From NCBI GenBank assembly GCA_034359265.1, contig CP136892.1:84312001-84376000 (forward strand): a stretch of DNA of 64,000 nt, read 5' to 3'. The position numbers were made by a program, and so were the translations under genes. Origin of the DNA: Canna indica (taxonomy: Eukaryota; Streptophyta; Magnoliopsida; Zingiberales; Cannaceae). Positions 33,471-45,857 of this stretch are shown here, in pieces (within the stretch, counting starts at the first letter, position 1; each line of letters begins with the position of its first letter). The notes below the pieces were generated by a model, which saw only the letters and a list, made by a program, of their open reading frames with translations, was not told where the DNA came from and did not search any database.

Positions 33471-33489
33471 GTAACAAAACAATAAAGGC
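32056..33489. other. Very AT-rich spacer
   Basis: No gene seen. It contains an (AAAAT)n microsatellite at about 32432-32474 and the (TA)n tract at 33422-33466, immediately before the large CACTA element. Confidence 0.55.
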
Positions 33490-33529
33490 AATCACAACAA
33501 GAAAATTTGGAAATAACGACGTTTATTTT

Positions 33530-33760
33530 TTGACGTCCGAAGAAGCGTCGAAATGTTCAAGGACGGATGCGAAAAAGTTTAAAAATATCGACGTCTATAT
33601 TAGACGTCGATATGTAAAACGGAAAATATGGCGTTTTTTTGTCGAAAAGGCAGCGTCGAAAAATTTCAACGCCAGCGTTTCGACGCATCTGGCGTCGAAA
33701 AATTTCGACGCCAGCGTTTCGACGCAGCTGGCGTCGAAATTTTTTCCCGCGCGAACGCGC
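33530..33760. repeat. 5' subterminal repeats of the large CACTA element
   Basis: GACGTC occurs near 33531, 33579 and 33594, followed by repeated GGCGTCGAAAAATTTC and GACGCCAGCGTTTCGACGC words in both orientations. Confidence 0.8.
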
Positions 33761-33851
33761 GGTCGTCGAAGCAAGTATCACGGGTTGAAAAATTTCAACC
33801 CGTGAGCGTACGGTAAGCAGCTGAAATTTCATTTCAGCTGCCGACCGTACG
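33691..33851. repeat. Hairpin cluster near the 5' end of the large CACTA element
   Basis: Three stem-loops. (1) GGCGTCGAAA/TTTCGACGCC at 33691-33712, loop 2. (2) CACGGGTTGAAA/TTTCAACCCGTG at 33779-33804, loop 2. (3) A two-part stem at 33807-33851: CGTACGGT/ACCGTACG outside and GCAGCTGAAAT/ATTTCAGCTGC inside, with a 2-nt internal loop on each side. Confidence 0.9.
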
Positions 33852-34071
33852 AAATTATATATATATATATATTTTTTTTTTAAATATTGCTACAGTTCTT
33901 TAACTAAAAAAATATAAAATTTATCTATAAATTTCACGTTCACCGCCTAAATTTGTTCCTCCCGCGCGCCTACTTCTTCTTCTTCCTTCGTCTCGCTGCT
34001 GCCGATCGATTTCTTCGTCCGATTTCTTCCGTCGTCGAATCAGCAGGTAATTTCTTCCGTCCGATTTCTTC

Positions 34072-34720
34072 TTCCGTCGCTGCTGCTCTGTTATTTTTTC
34101 TTTTCTTTTCTTCTTTCTTCTTCCGTCGCTGCTGCTCTGTTTTTTTTTTTTCTTCTTCTTTCTTCTTCCGTCGCTGCTGCTGGGTTTTTTTTTTCCTTCT
34201 ACTTTCTTCTTCCGTCGCTGCTGCTGGTTTTCTTTTTTTTTCTTCTTCTTTGTCTTCCGTCGCTGCTGCTGGTGTTTTTTTTTTTTTCCTTCTTCTTTCT
34301 TCTTCCGTCGCTGCTGCTGGTTTTTTTTTTTTCCTTCTTCTTCCTTCTTCCGTCGCTGCTATTGGTTTATTTTTTTTATTTTTATTTTTATTTTTTCCTT
34401 CTTCTTTCTTCTTCCGTCGCTGCTGCTGGTTTTTGTTTTATTTTTTTTTCCTTCTTCTTTCTTCTTCCGTCGCTGCTGCTGGTTTTTTTTTTTTCTTTCC
34501 TTCTTCTTTCTTCTTCCGTCGCTGCTGCTGGTTTACTTTTTTTTTTTTTCCTTCTTCTTTCTTCTTCCGTCTCTGCTGCTGGTTTTTTTTTTTCTTCTTC
34601 TTTCTTCTTCCGTCGCTGCTGCTGTTTTTTTTTTTTTTTTCTTCTTTCTTCTTCCGTCGCTGCTGCTGGTTTTTTTTTTTTCTTCTTCTTCTTCTTTCTT
34701 CTTCTGTCGCTGTTTTTTTT
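34072..34720 (+). repeat. Pyrimidine-rich minisatellite, about 14 copies
   Basis: A unit of roughly 42-65 bp, TTCTTCTTTCTTCTTCCGTC then GCTGCTGCTGG and a T-run of variable length. CCGTCGCTGCTGCT or a one-base variant recurs about 14 times. Nearly all pyrimidine on the plus strand. The open frame across it (33953-34756) reads as poly-Phe/Ser/Arg-Cys-Cys low complexity and is not a plausible protein. Confidence 0.9.
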
Positions 34721-35165
34721 TTTTTTTCTCACGTCGACGAATCCGTAATTAACTAATATTTTTTTTTTTTTTCTGTTCATCTCGACGAAGCAACCGGCGG
34801 CCGTAAATTTTGCTCGTCGAATCAGCTCGAGATCCGGCTCTTATTCTCAAGTTAGTATAAATTTGATGTTATGCATATATCTTTAGATTTAAGATCAGTT
34901 ATCTTGTTTAATTTTTTTTAAACTATGCTATCATGCTTTACTGCTTTATCATGTTATATTATGCATGTTACTGTTTTAGATATTAATTTAGATATTATGC
35001 ATGTTAATTTAGATATTATGCTTTAGATATTACTGCTAACTATGCTATCATGTTATATTATTACTGCTATCTTTAGTTAGAATTACTGCTATCTTTAGTT
35101 AGATATTATATAGTTACTAATTAATAAATATAATTACTGTTATTATATAGTTACTAATTAGCTAT

Positions 35166-35367
35166 ATAGTTACTAATTAATATATTATTATTATTATTAT
35201 TATTAGCTAATTATTATCACTAATTAGCTATTATATAGTTAGCTATCTATTATATAATTAGCTATCTATCTTTAGTTAGATATTATATAGTTACTAATTA
35301 GCTATATAGTTACTAATTAATATATTATTATTATTATTATTATTATTATGTAATTATTATCACTAAT

Positions 35368-35399
<32 letters not shown>

Positions 35400-35708
35400 C
35401 TGTTATTATTATTATTATTATTATTAATACAACTAATTAATTATTATTATTATTATTATTATGTAATTATTATCACTAATTAATATTATTATTATTATTA
35501 TTATTATTATTACTGTTATTATTATTATTATTGTTATTATTTATTATTATTATTACTGTTATTATTATAAATACTATATTATTATTATTATTTAATTAAT
35601 ATCACTAATTATTATTATTATTATTATTGTTGTTGTTGTTATTATTATTAATATTAGTATAACTGAATTAATAATAATAATATTATTATTATTTAATTAT
35701 GATCACTA

Positions 35709-35765
<57 letters not shown>

Positions 35766-35979
35766 TATTAGAAATACTATATTATTATTATTATTATTAC
35801 TGTTATTATTATAAATACTATATTATTATTATTATTAATTATTATCACTAATTAATAATAATATTATTATTGTTGTTGTTATTATTATTATTAGTATAAC
35901 TGAATTAATAATATTATTATTATTATTTAATTATTATCACTAATTAATATTATTATTATTACTGTTATTATTATTATTA

Positions 35980-36011
<32 letters not shown>

Positions 36012-36170
36012 TATTATTATAAATACTATATTATTATTAATAATTAATTATTATCACTAATTAATATTATTATTATTATTATTAGTATAACTGAATTAAT
36101 AATATTATTATTATTTAATTATTATCACTAATTAATATTATTATTATTACTGTTATTATTATAAATACTA

Positions 36171-36206
<36 letters not shown>

Positions 36207-36430
36207 ATTATTTATTATTATTATTACTATATTAATATTATTGACATTAATACTATATTATTAATATTATTATTATAAATACTATATTATTATTATTATT
36301 ATTTAATTAATATTGCTAATTAATATTATAATTATTACTAATTATTATTATTATTATAAATACTATATTATTATTATTATTAAATATATTACTAAATAAT
36401 AATAATATTATTATTATTATTATTTAAACT
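35166..36430. repeat. Compound (TTA)n microsatellite field
   Basis: About 1.2 kb dominated by TTA/ATT triplets, interspersed with recurring phrases such as TTATCACTAATTAATA and ATAAATACTATATTA. This indicates repeated segmental expansion on top of slippage. No coding. Confidence 0.9.
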
Positions 36431-37036
36431 TATATTAGAGTATATAAATAATTAGAATAATTAAATTTAGAATTCATTAATCTTATCTTGATGGACTAAA
36501 TTTCTTTCTTCCAACAATGAACTTTTTATTTAAACTTCTCAATTTGATATTTTTATAATTTTCTACCCAGAGCTTAGACCCGTTCGAGAAATATTTTTTG
36601 ATTTTATAAATTTTATTGATAAAATTTAGTTGTAATATTAAGTTGAATACTTATTTCGATATGGAGGAATACGTATTCTACTTAATATTTTACTAAATAA
36701 TATCAATAAAATTTATATTTTTCAAATAATAAATCTTGAATTGTCCCTTATTGGACAGTTTAGCAACACAATTATTAATATCGCAAATTTAATTTCATTT
36801 TATCACACATGTCAATGAAATATCGGTTGCATCTCTTTTGTTCTTCGGTACGCTTCAGAAGTTTTGCGTACTTGGAGAACTAAAAAGAGATGCTGCCGAA
36901 ATTTTCAGTGACTTGTTGTGATTAAATGAGATTATAAGTGCGATATTAATAATGTGTTGCTGAATGGGATAGGACCAACCCACCGTTATGACTATACCCT
37001 TTATAATAACATTGAAATTCACAAATGTAGTCAAAG
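36431..37036. other. Transposase gene upstream region within CACTA
   Basis: AT-rich sequence between the microsatellite field and the transposase ATG at 37037. It likely contains 5' leader or intron sequence. No clear motif found. Confidence 0.4.
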
Positions 37037-40000
37037 ATGGATAAAACTTGGATGTCAGCACCTCAATCATCTAAAGCCTATGCGAGAGGACTGAAAAATT
37101 TTATGCAGTTCGCAATTGATAATGGATTGGATGAAGATGGCACAATGAATTGTCCGTGCAAAAAATGCATCAATAGGAAATATCATAAACCAGAAGATGT
37201 TGAAAGACACTTAATATGGAATGGAATTTTACCGAGATATACCATTTGGTATTACCATGGTGAACCTTTATATCCGACAACAGAAGCACAACTTGATATA
37301 TCAAACAGAGCTGAAGCATCCCATCAACTACATTCTCACAATGATGAAACACCAATTGATGTCAATGATGAAACACCAATTGATGTCAATGATGAAACAC
37401 CAATTGATGTCAATGATGAAACATCAAATGTTAATCTTGATGGAGCTCCAAATGCATTCGAACCGCCACAAGAATCTTCCCAACATTCTATGATGGATGA
37501 TCTTGATGTTCCTCTGTATCCAAATTGTGTAAAATACAGTAAAGCATCATTTATCATTCAATTATATCATATAAAGGTTCTTAATGGTTGGTCTGGAAAG
37601 TCGTTCTCAATGTTGTTAGAATTGTTGAAAGAAGCTTTTCCAGAAGGCAATACACTTCCATCAACATGTTATCAAGCAAAAAAATATGTGAAAGATTTGG
37701 GTTTATTCTATCAAAAGATACATGCTTGTCCAAATGATTGCATTTTATACATGGATGAAACTGCGGAAGCATCAACATGCAACATTTGTGGATTGTCTCG
37801 ATGGACTTCCTCTTCAACTAATGATGAATCAACAAGTCAGTTAGAACGGAAAAAAAAACCTGCAAAAGTGTTACGATATTTTCCACTTATTCCAAGACTA
37901 ACTCGTTTATATATGTCATCGAAGACAGCAAGCTCGATGAGATGACATTCTGAAAGACGCACCAAAGATGGAATCATACGACATCCTGCTGATGCAGAAG
38001 CTTGGCAAGCTTTTGACAGAAGATATCCAGACTTCGCTGTTGATTCACGTAATGTTAGATTGGGTCTTGCAAGTGATGGATTTAATCCATTTCGATCAAT
38101 GAGCACAACTTATAGCACTTGGCCTGTTGTATTGATACCTTATAATATGGAACCGTGGGCATGTATGAAGAGATCTTCAATCATGTTATCAATGTTAATT
38201 CCAGGCGCTAAGGGACCAGGAAATGACATTGATGTGTACTTACAACCTCTCATTTCAGAATTGAAGCTATTGTGGAGCGGAGTAACAGCATTTGATAGTA
38301 TCTCCGGCGAACAATTTACTCTGCGTACAGCTTTAATGTGGACCATTAATGATTTTCCAGCATATGCAATGTTATCAGGTTGGAGCACTAAAGGACGATA
38401 TGCATGTCCCATATGCGGTGATAAGACAGATTCTCGTTGGCTTAAATACGGAAAAAAAACATTGTTATTTAGGCCATCGTAGATGGTTGTCACAAGAACA
38501 TCCGTTTCGTCAGGACACTGAATTATTTGACGGGACAATAGAAAATGATAATGCACCAGTGTCAGTTGATTCAAAAATTATTTACGAGCAGATTCAACAC
38601 ATTAAACATGTTTATGGCAAAACTACCAACACAAGTAAAAAGCGCACTCGAAATAATTTGGGTAGTGAGTCAGAAGGGATTAATGCAGACACACAAACTC
38701 AGCAAAGTTTTCAGAGGACCGATTTTGGATTATGGAAAAAGAAAAGTATATTTTTTGAATTACCATATTGGCAGCATAATCCATTGCGCCATAATTTGGA
38801 TGTTATGCATATTGAGAAAAATATATGTGATAATCTGATTGGTACTATATTGGATATTGATGGAAAAGGGAAAGATAATTTAAATGCACGATTAGATTTG
38901 CAAGACATGAATATAAGACATCATTTACATCCAATATTATTACCAAATGGCAGATATGATATACCCTTGGCAATTTATTCAATGTCCACTATTGAAAAGG
39001 ATCTCATGCTGACATGTATCAAAAATATGAAAGTGCCCGATGGATATTCATCAAATATTTCTAGATGTGTGAATCTCAAAGATCATAGATTACAAAACTT
39101 GAAGAGTCATGATTCACATATACTGCTTCAAGATGTTTTTCCGCATGCATTACGAGGAATTGTGCATAAAGATGTTCTCCTCATTGTTAAAGAGATTTCT
39201 GCATTTTTCAAAAAGTTATGCAGTGCCAATTTAGACTATTGTGCCCTGGACGATTTGCAATCACGTGTGCCTTTGCTCTTATGTAAAATGGAGCAAATAT
39301 TTCCACCGAGTTTTTTCACTATTATGGTGCATTTGATGATTCACCTTCCAACAGAGGTGAAACTTGGTGGTCCTGTTCATTACCGTTGGATGTACCCAAT
39401 TGAAAGGTTTGTTTTATTTATATTTGTCTCGTGGTCCGCATGATTCACCTTCCAACATGAATTTGTCTCGTGTTCATAGGTTATTTATGAGATATAAATC
39501 TCATGTTCGAAATAAAGCACAACCAGAGGGATCCATCGCTGAAGGATATATTGCCGATGAATGTCTTACATTTTGTTCTCGATATTTAAATAATATTGAA
39601 ACAGTGTTCAATCGACCGCAAAGAAATTATGAAGTTGAAAATATTGAAAACTACTTATTTTCTTCTGGTGGTCGATTTATTGGCAAAGCTCGCATTAGTA
39701 CGTTGGATTTAAATGCGTATGCACAAATGCACAGATATGTCTTGTTGCATACTCCAATGATTGAACCATACAAAAGGTATCAATTGTTATTAAATGTCTC
39801 CATATTTTAAGTTATTTTAAGATTATTGGTGTAATTTTTATTTTATTGTCTCCGGCAATTTCTTGAAGAACAATGTCATATAAATAATTTATCAGTTCCA
39901 TCAAATGCTCAACAACAAAGGTGGATCATAGAGAGATTCGCATTGTGGTTACAAGATAAAGTATCGGAAATGATACAAAATGATTGTGATGCTTCACTAC

Positions 40001-40540
40001 TTGCGTTAGCTCGAGGTCCAGTATTTTTAATTAAAAAATACGATGGATTGATTATAAATGGTTATAGATTTCATACCAAGCAACGAGAAAGATTGCGTAA
40101 AACACAAAATAATGGTTTAATGGTTGAGGCTGACAATCGTCAATATTATGGAGTTCTAACGGATGTAATTGAATTGGACTATCGTGGGGTATTCAAGGTA
40201 GTTCTTTTTCGTGCTGAATGGGTTGATATAAGAAATTCACGGGGTTTACGAGTGGATGAGAATGGATTCACATTAGTTAATCTTTCTCGATTATTTCATA
40301 CCGGTGCATTTCTAAAAGATGACCCGTATGTGTTTTCATCACAAGCAAAACAAGTATTTTATATGTCAGATCCGAAGAATAATGAGTGGTCGCATGTCAT
40401 AAATGTATATCCTAGAGATTTATATGACATCGGTAAATGACTTATTATTTATCAATATTATTTATATAATTTGTTAATCTTTATGTATTTATCAATATAT
40501 AATATTATGTTATTATACAGGATGTCAAGATCAAGAATAA
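37037..40540 (+). pseudogene. TNP2-type (En/Spm) transposase gene, damaged
   Basis: It opens with a Transpos_assoc domain (residues 3-78: TWMSAPQSSKAYARGLKNF, CPCKKCINRK, HLIWNG). The Transposase_21 core follows (about 37500-38930: RLGLASDGFNPFRSM, ACPICGDKT, WKKKSIFFELPYWQHNPLRH split between frames), then DUF4218 (39110-39406) and DUF4216 (40130-40430: YYGVLTDVIELDYRGVFKVV). Lesions: a TGG-to-TGA stop at 37943-37945; one extra A in the 8-A run 38452-38459, shifting frame; and an apparent lost splice acceptor near 39853, where CCGG stands where AG is expected. A 73-bp intron (39407-39479) and an 88-bp intron (40433-40520) have good borders; the latter leads to a stop at 40538-40540. A full-length product cannot be made. 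Confidence 0.9.
37340..37432 (+). repeat. 24-bp coding repeat in the transposase
   Basis: AATGATGAAACACCAATTGA plus TGTC is present three times and partly a fourth, encoding NDETPIDV x3 then NDET. It lies in the linker between the N-terminal domain and the catalytic core and keeps the frame. Confidence 0.95.
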
Positions 40541-41940
40541 TTGATTCAGATGCTGAGACTCGCGAGGAGGGTGAGCTTAGCCCCGAGAGTGATCGTCCTG
40601 GGTCGTCACAAGGACGAATTCACAGACCTTTCTACATTTGGAGTTAGTTTTTATATCATTATACATGTGAACATTATTTATTTAATCAAATTGATATTAA
40701 TATTTTCTGATGTAATTTAAAAACAGACACTACAACACAAATGCAACATGAAGGGTCTCCATATTTTACAGCTTCTTCTGTGTATACACTTAATTCCGAC
40801 CAGTTAATTATGGTCAATTTTTCTGATTGGGGTCAAAGTCATGATGGCGGCCACAGATTATACTCACGTTTTATGGGGTTACTTGTGCGTGATTCTACAT
40901 TCTTACCATTGACGCCTGACCCTTGGAATCAAATTTCTTCCATATATAAGAATGGATTATGGGAGCAATTATTGGTATGTTATGAATTTATATGAATTTA
41001 TGTTAGATTGCATTATTTAGTTGCGTGAAATTATATATGCTTTATATATTTTGGGGTCAAACTAATATCATTTATAAATGCAGAGATATTTTTTGATCCC
41101 TACTGAGAACAGGGATCGTATTTATCGCACTACTATGGCAGCCTTCGACAGAAAATTTAAAAATTATAAACTTATATTAAAAAAAAAAAATTAAAATTGA
41201 AGAGTCAAAAGAGGAAAACTACTCACGTCGACCACGAAATGTTAGTAGAGAATCATGGATAAGAATGGTCGATTATTGGCATTCTTCAGCTAGTCAGGTA
41301 AAACATTATATTTTGATACTTGTAATATTTATTTTATAATTATAATTAAATATGACAGGCTGCGTCTGAACGGGGTCGAAGGGCAAGAAGTGCAACTCAA
41401 GATTGCATACATACTAGTGGTGCGACCCCTTACATTCAAAGACGTGCTGATTTTGTAAGTAGTTTAGTAAATAATTTATAATTTATTTGTTTTTATTTTT
41501 AATATCTTGTAAATAATTAATTTTTATTTATATTGTGTGAAGCGACGTACGCATAATAGAGAGCCCAGTGAGCTCGAAGTGTATAGAACAACACATCTTC
41601 GTAGAAGTGGACGAGGATATGTACGCGAAGAAGCTGCTCAATTTATGGTATAACACATCTACGAATGAATTAAATTAATATTTTTTAAATTTATAATCTA
41701 TTTTTTGAAATGTAGGCCACCGCCGAACAAACACTTAATGAACGACTTGAGACTAATCCAACAACAGAGCGAGTTCAACTCGAGAACCAAGTATATCGAG
41801 AAATATCTGGTCCCGAACATCATTCTCGAGTTCGCCTACAAGGGATTGGAGTCACACCAAGTCAATTTTATGAACGTCATCGACAATCTTCTGTTGCATC
41901 TTCCCACGACGTCTCGTTTCGACCGCACACGCCTGTTTAG
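40522..41940 (+). pseudogene. Second En/Spm gene of the large CACTA element, overlapping the transposase end
   Basis: ATG at 40522 opens MSRSRIIDSDAETREEGELS. Likely exons are 40522-40645, about 40728-40974 (TTTQMQHEGSPYFT... to NGLWEQLL), about 41085-41297 (RYFLIPTENRDRIYR... to WHSSASQ), about 41360-41455 (AASERGRRARSATQ...), about 41544-41646 (RRTHNREPSELEVY...) and about 41717-41940 (ATAEQTLNERLETN... to SFRPHTPV). Splice borders are mostly GT/AG. It belongs to the Transposase_24-like family. A 12-13 A run near 41177-41190 separates two frames of the third exon, so the gene is probably broken there. The start overlaps the predicted transposase stop (40538-40540) in another frame, recalling En/Spm, where two proteins arise from alternative transcripts. 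Confidence 0.65.
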
Positions 41941-42179
41941 ACGTCAATATGCTAAGCATAATGTCCTCGTCTTCGATACTGACGTCTCGTTTCGACCGCA
42001 CACGCCGTCGAAATTTTAATCTTTACGCCAGGATAGACGTCAATATTTAAAATTAAGCGGAAGGTTTTTGACACGCGTTTTCGACGGATTCACTGCCGTC
42101 AGAATGCATATATTTACTCCCTCCGACGTCAGAATTTCTTTACAATCTGCCGTCAGAATTCCAACGATGTGTTGTAGTG
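41905..42179. repeat. 3' subterminal repeats of the large CACTA element
   Basis: GACGTCTCGTTTCGACCGCA occurs twice (about 41908 and 41981), with TAGACGTCAATAT at about 41939 and 42033, and CCGTCAGAAT three times toward the end. The last coding exon of the second gene reaches into this zone. Confidence 0.85.
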
Positions 42180-42182
42180 AAT

Positions 42183-44696
42183 AATCCCCATATTAAAATA
42201 TGATTAACCTGACTTAAATATTAAAGAAAGCTCGAATAAGCCCAACTTCAAAACAATGTGAATTGTGAATAGATTGACTATCAACATCTAATTAAGTACA
42301 TATATTTTTGTGTTTGTGTATTTCTCGTAATAATTATGTTATAAAATTTATATTTTTTAAAAAGAAAAAGAAAAAAACAATATGAATATATATGAAATTG
42401 AGATGCATAGAAAGAAAGAAAGTAATATATATATAAAGTTTGTCACAACCCCAATCTTAGTTGTTCCTTATCCACAAGAACTAACACCTGAAAGCACCCC
42501 TTAGGTGGCCCTTATTCCTTGTCCCTTCAAACTTGAGATGGTCCAAATCATTTGTGGTTGGATGCATATTTGCTGAGTTGGGTGTGACAAAAAAATAAAG
42601 AAGCACACATATTGTATATATCAATTTAAATTTTTAATCATACCTTTGTTTTTTTTTTCACACAATTTTGTTTTCTAGAAAAAAAAAACTTGATTGTGAT
42701 GTATTGATGTTGTCTTCCATTTTTGTGCCATGTACTAATTAAAGTTACTCTAATATTTAGAATGCTTGAATCCTAATATTGATAATGGAGGGGTAGCATG
42801 TGCAAAAATCATTTACTAGCTAATTAAAAAATAGACTTAAATATATATAAGAATTTAAAATCCTCCTCTTTTGAGTAACTACTTGTAGTAGAGAGGAAAT
42901 GGTGGTCTTCATGAGTGATCCTATTAAAGGCATTATCATGAAAGTTAAAACTAGGTCATTGATTAATGACATTATCCATGTTCTTCAATTTCCCTAAATA
43001 TTAAAGTTTAATTATTTTTTATCATTTTTTTATTCCCAACACATTTTCTATAAATTATATACCTCTAGATTAAATATAATTCCCCCTCGGATTTAATTTT
43101 TAAAATTACTGTTTTATTATCATAAATGCACGCTCGTAATATATATTTTCATTAAGACGTGCATTAGCATCAGCTCGATCACATATCCTTTTAAAAAATT
43201 ATTTGGAAATTTCTAACCATAAAAATGTATTTGCCGATGATGTCATAATTAACGAATACGAAGTATAGAGAATTTATTAGTATATATGTTATTCTAAGTA
43301 CAAGAGGGGGTTGCTAAAATATTTTTTATTTATTTATTAGTTTATTGTAGTTAATTTATTTATTATTCTATTTTTTAAAAAAATAGAAAATATGTTTGAA
43401 ATGAATATATAGTCCATTAATCCATTTCAAAAGTGGTTCTCCCTTCCCTTTTGAAAGGTGTGAAACACACAACAAAGTGTGTCAATAATGTGGTCAAGAG
43501 CTAGAGCAACCATTTGATAAGGGACCACATTCTACAATGAAAATGACATAAATTAGCCATTTTCCTACTGTTCCCATCAAACTATCTCTTTTCACAATTG
43601 ACCCCTCCAAAGGCCATATTCATAAGAAAATTAAAATATGGTAGAAGAGTTAATGATGAATTGTTGTCCTTCTTTTTAAAATTAAAAAGTTGATGGCAAA
43701 AAAATTATAAAATGTTGAGGCATATACCAATTTGATGAACAAGCACATTAATTACATCCCCTTTTATTTTTGATATCTCCATCTCTTCCATTTAGGAAAG
43801 CAACTAAACAATGTTGAGAATCTACTTTTATGGATGTTATCCTGCCACTGTCTTTGCCAAGTAAACAAATATCTGTGTCCACAACATGTTGTAGCCTGAC
43901 ACCTAAAGATGTGCTTCATCTCCCTCACACTCACCATGGCTGGCCCATGCATTTCAATAGGGCTTTATTCTCCACATATTAATTATCAATGAGACAGCTT
44001 TTTAATTTGTTTCTTTATTTTTATACATATATAATTCAAATTGATTCACCACACTGATTTTTCTTCTAGGGTTTCTTTCATTGGCTTTTCGGTTTGTGCT
44101 TCAGGTTCAACAGGTAAAAAAACCCTGTAGAAATGAATGGAGGACATGTATTTTCCATGTAAATTGCCCTTCTTTCTGCAAAGGCTAAATGGTCCCAAGC
44201 TGCCTGGGGATTACTTACAACAGGGCTTTGATGGAATTAATTAAAATTATCTATTTGCAGCTTTGAACAAGAAGACTGTCACACTGTGCATGCATGGATC
44301 ATATAATGCAGGACAAACAACTATAAATGCAATCATGCAGAAAGGATGTCGATCTCCCTCTGACTCTCCTCTCACATGCCTCCCAAATCCCAAACCCTTG
44401 TGCCTGTTGTGTGCAGCAGATGCGTCTCATCTTGACGATGGAAAGAAAATGGAGGCCATGGAAAGTGCATCTTAACTTGTAATTAAAGAGACTGTCCACT
44501 TCTCTCCACTGGAAACCTAACAGCAGTAATACTAGCAAATTAAGGTGTATACTTACAGCATCCAGTAAATTTGCATGATGGTGAAAAAGTTTGAGATGAA
44601 AAGTGGAATTAATCCTCGTTATTAAAGAGACTGTCCACTTCCATGAAAATTAACAACAGTGATAGTAACAAATTAGGGTTCGAAATAATCTCTTTG

Positions 44697-44740
<44 letters not shown>

Positions 44741-44820
44741 TTCATCCCCATACCTTTTGCTCTGCCATGTCTGACCTCCCCCACCAGCCCAAACCTGCTT
44801 TCCATAATTAAACATTTGGT
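42183..44820. other. AT-rich intergenic DNA
   Basis: No gene could be supported. A small minus-strand open frame at 43764-43952 and a plus-strand one at 44263-44475 have no recognisable features. A (TA)n tract lies at 44704-44738. Confidence 0.5.
44483..44690 (+). repeat. Pair of ~70-bp direct repeats upstream of the zinc-finger gene
   Basis: TTAAAGAGACTGTCCACTTC recurs at about 44483 and 44622. In both, it is followed at similar distance by AACAGCAGTAATACTAGCAA or AACAACAGTGATAGTAACAA and then AATTAGG/AATTAAGG. Confidence 0.7.
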
Positions 44821-44828
44821 AGATGCCA

Positions 44829-44837
44829 CTATATAAG
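44829..44837 (+). promoter_or_regulatory. Probable TATA box of the zinc-finger gene
   Basis: CTATATAAG followed about 30 nt later by a pyrimidine-rich start region. A purine-balanced leader then runs to TCG|GTATGTGAG near 44956, a good donor. Acceptors at 45731 or 45789 would remove a long 5'-UTR intron before the ATG at 45884. Inferred from sequence only. Confidence 0.45.
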
Positions 44838-45857
44838 CGCACCTCAGGACTCCATCTTCTTCTTTTTGTACCAGAAGAAGAACAGGAGCGCTCCTGAGGC
44901 CATTTCCGCACTGGGAGCTGCAGACGACGATATGCATCCTTAGCTTCTCCCTCTTCGGTATGTGAGTTTATGTGCCACATAATATATATTCTTGGTGTAA
45001 TTTCTATATTTAGTTTCTTGAAATTTTGGCTTTAGCGTTCATAATTTTCTTTGAATTAACTCTACTAATTAAAGTTAAGGATCTGTATGTTGCCTGGCTA
45101 GATTTAGCTATGGAATTTGTTGATTGATTTGTGAACAGAAGGATGATTCTTTTACCCAGTTGTTGAACGACGACGACGACGATGATGATGATGATCTGAT
45201 ATGACATGACTTGTCTTTCTCTTCAGCATATTTTTGCCATGCCAACTCAGTTATTTGATGAATCAATCTCCCCTATAAGAAATTAAAGAACTTGAGTGTC
45301 TGATGAATATTGTTTCTTGAGCTCTTAACTGATCTCTTCTAGTGATGGTGATGGTTAAAAATTAAAATGAAGCATTCCTGGGAAGGTGACTAATTCCACG
45401 ATGGAATCCATATTTATTTAATATTTTAATCCTTCACATAAGTTATATATAATAGGCTTAATTATGTTTTTTTGTCCTCCAAAATATTATATTTTTTTTC
45501 GTTTGATCTCTCATTTTTAAAAACTTTTCGTTCAGTCATTCAAAAATTATTTTCGTTTTCGTTTGGTTCCTCCGTTAATTTTTCGTTAACTTTTGATATT
45601 AAGTGTCAATATGGAATGTTGACATGGACTAAAGAGGAACCAAACGTAAAAAATAAGATATTTTAAGAGACTATATGAAAAAATATATATTTTAATAATC
45701 TAAAGCATAATAATATATAATTATATTTTAGGTTATTAATGGAATTAAGTACTGTTCTAAAAGAAGAAGAATTTTATCTGTGAATGCAGTTAAAGAAGAG
45801 CTAAATTCTACGTCAATACCTTTTCCCTTTTTCTCCTTTGCAAAGATCGAGTAAGCG

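Larger units (their letters stand above)
33493..42179 (+). mobile_element. Large CACTA (En/Spm) element, 8687 bp
   Basis: Starts CACAACAAGAAAATTTGG and ends CGATGTGTTGTAGTG, flanked by the 3-bp duplication AAT (33490-33492, 42180-42182). The 5' end differs from canonical CACTA by one base (CACAA). Both subterminal zones repeat GACGTC and CGTCGAAA/TTTCGACG words. Inside are a hairpin cluster, a pyrimidine minisatellite, a 1.2-kb TTA-rich microsatellite field, a TNP2-type transposase gene (37037-40540) and an overlapping second gene (40522-41940). Architecture is that of a full-length element, but both genes are damaged. Confidence 0.93.

Noticed and set aside
33953..34756. 267-codon open frame rich in Phe, Ser and Arg-Cys-Cys
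   Set aside because: It is a translation of the pyrimidine minisatellite; the opposite strand gives an equally long lysine-rich frame. No domain and no conserved codon pattern.
44263..44475. Small gene upstream of the zinc-finger gene
   Set aside because: No domain, no codon signal and the stretch overlaps a repeated non-coding block.
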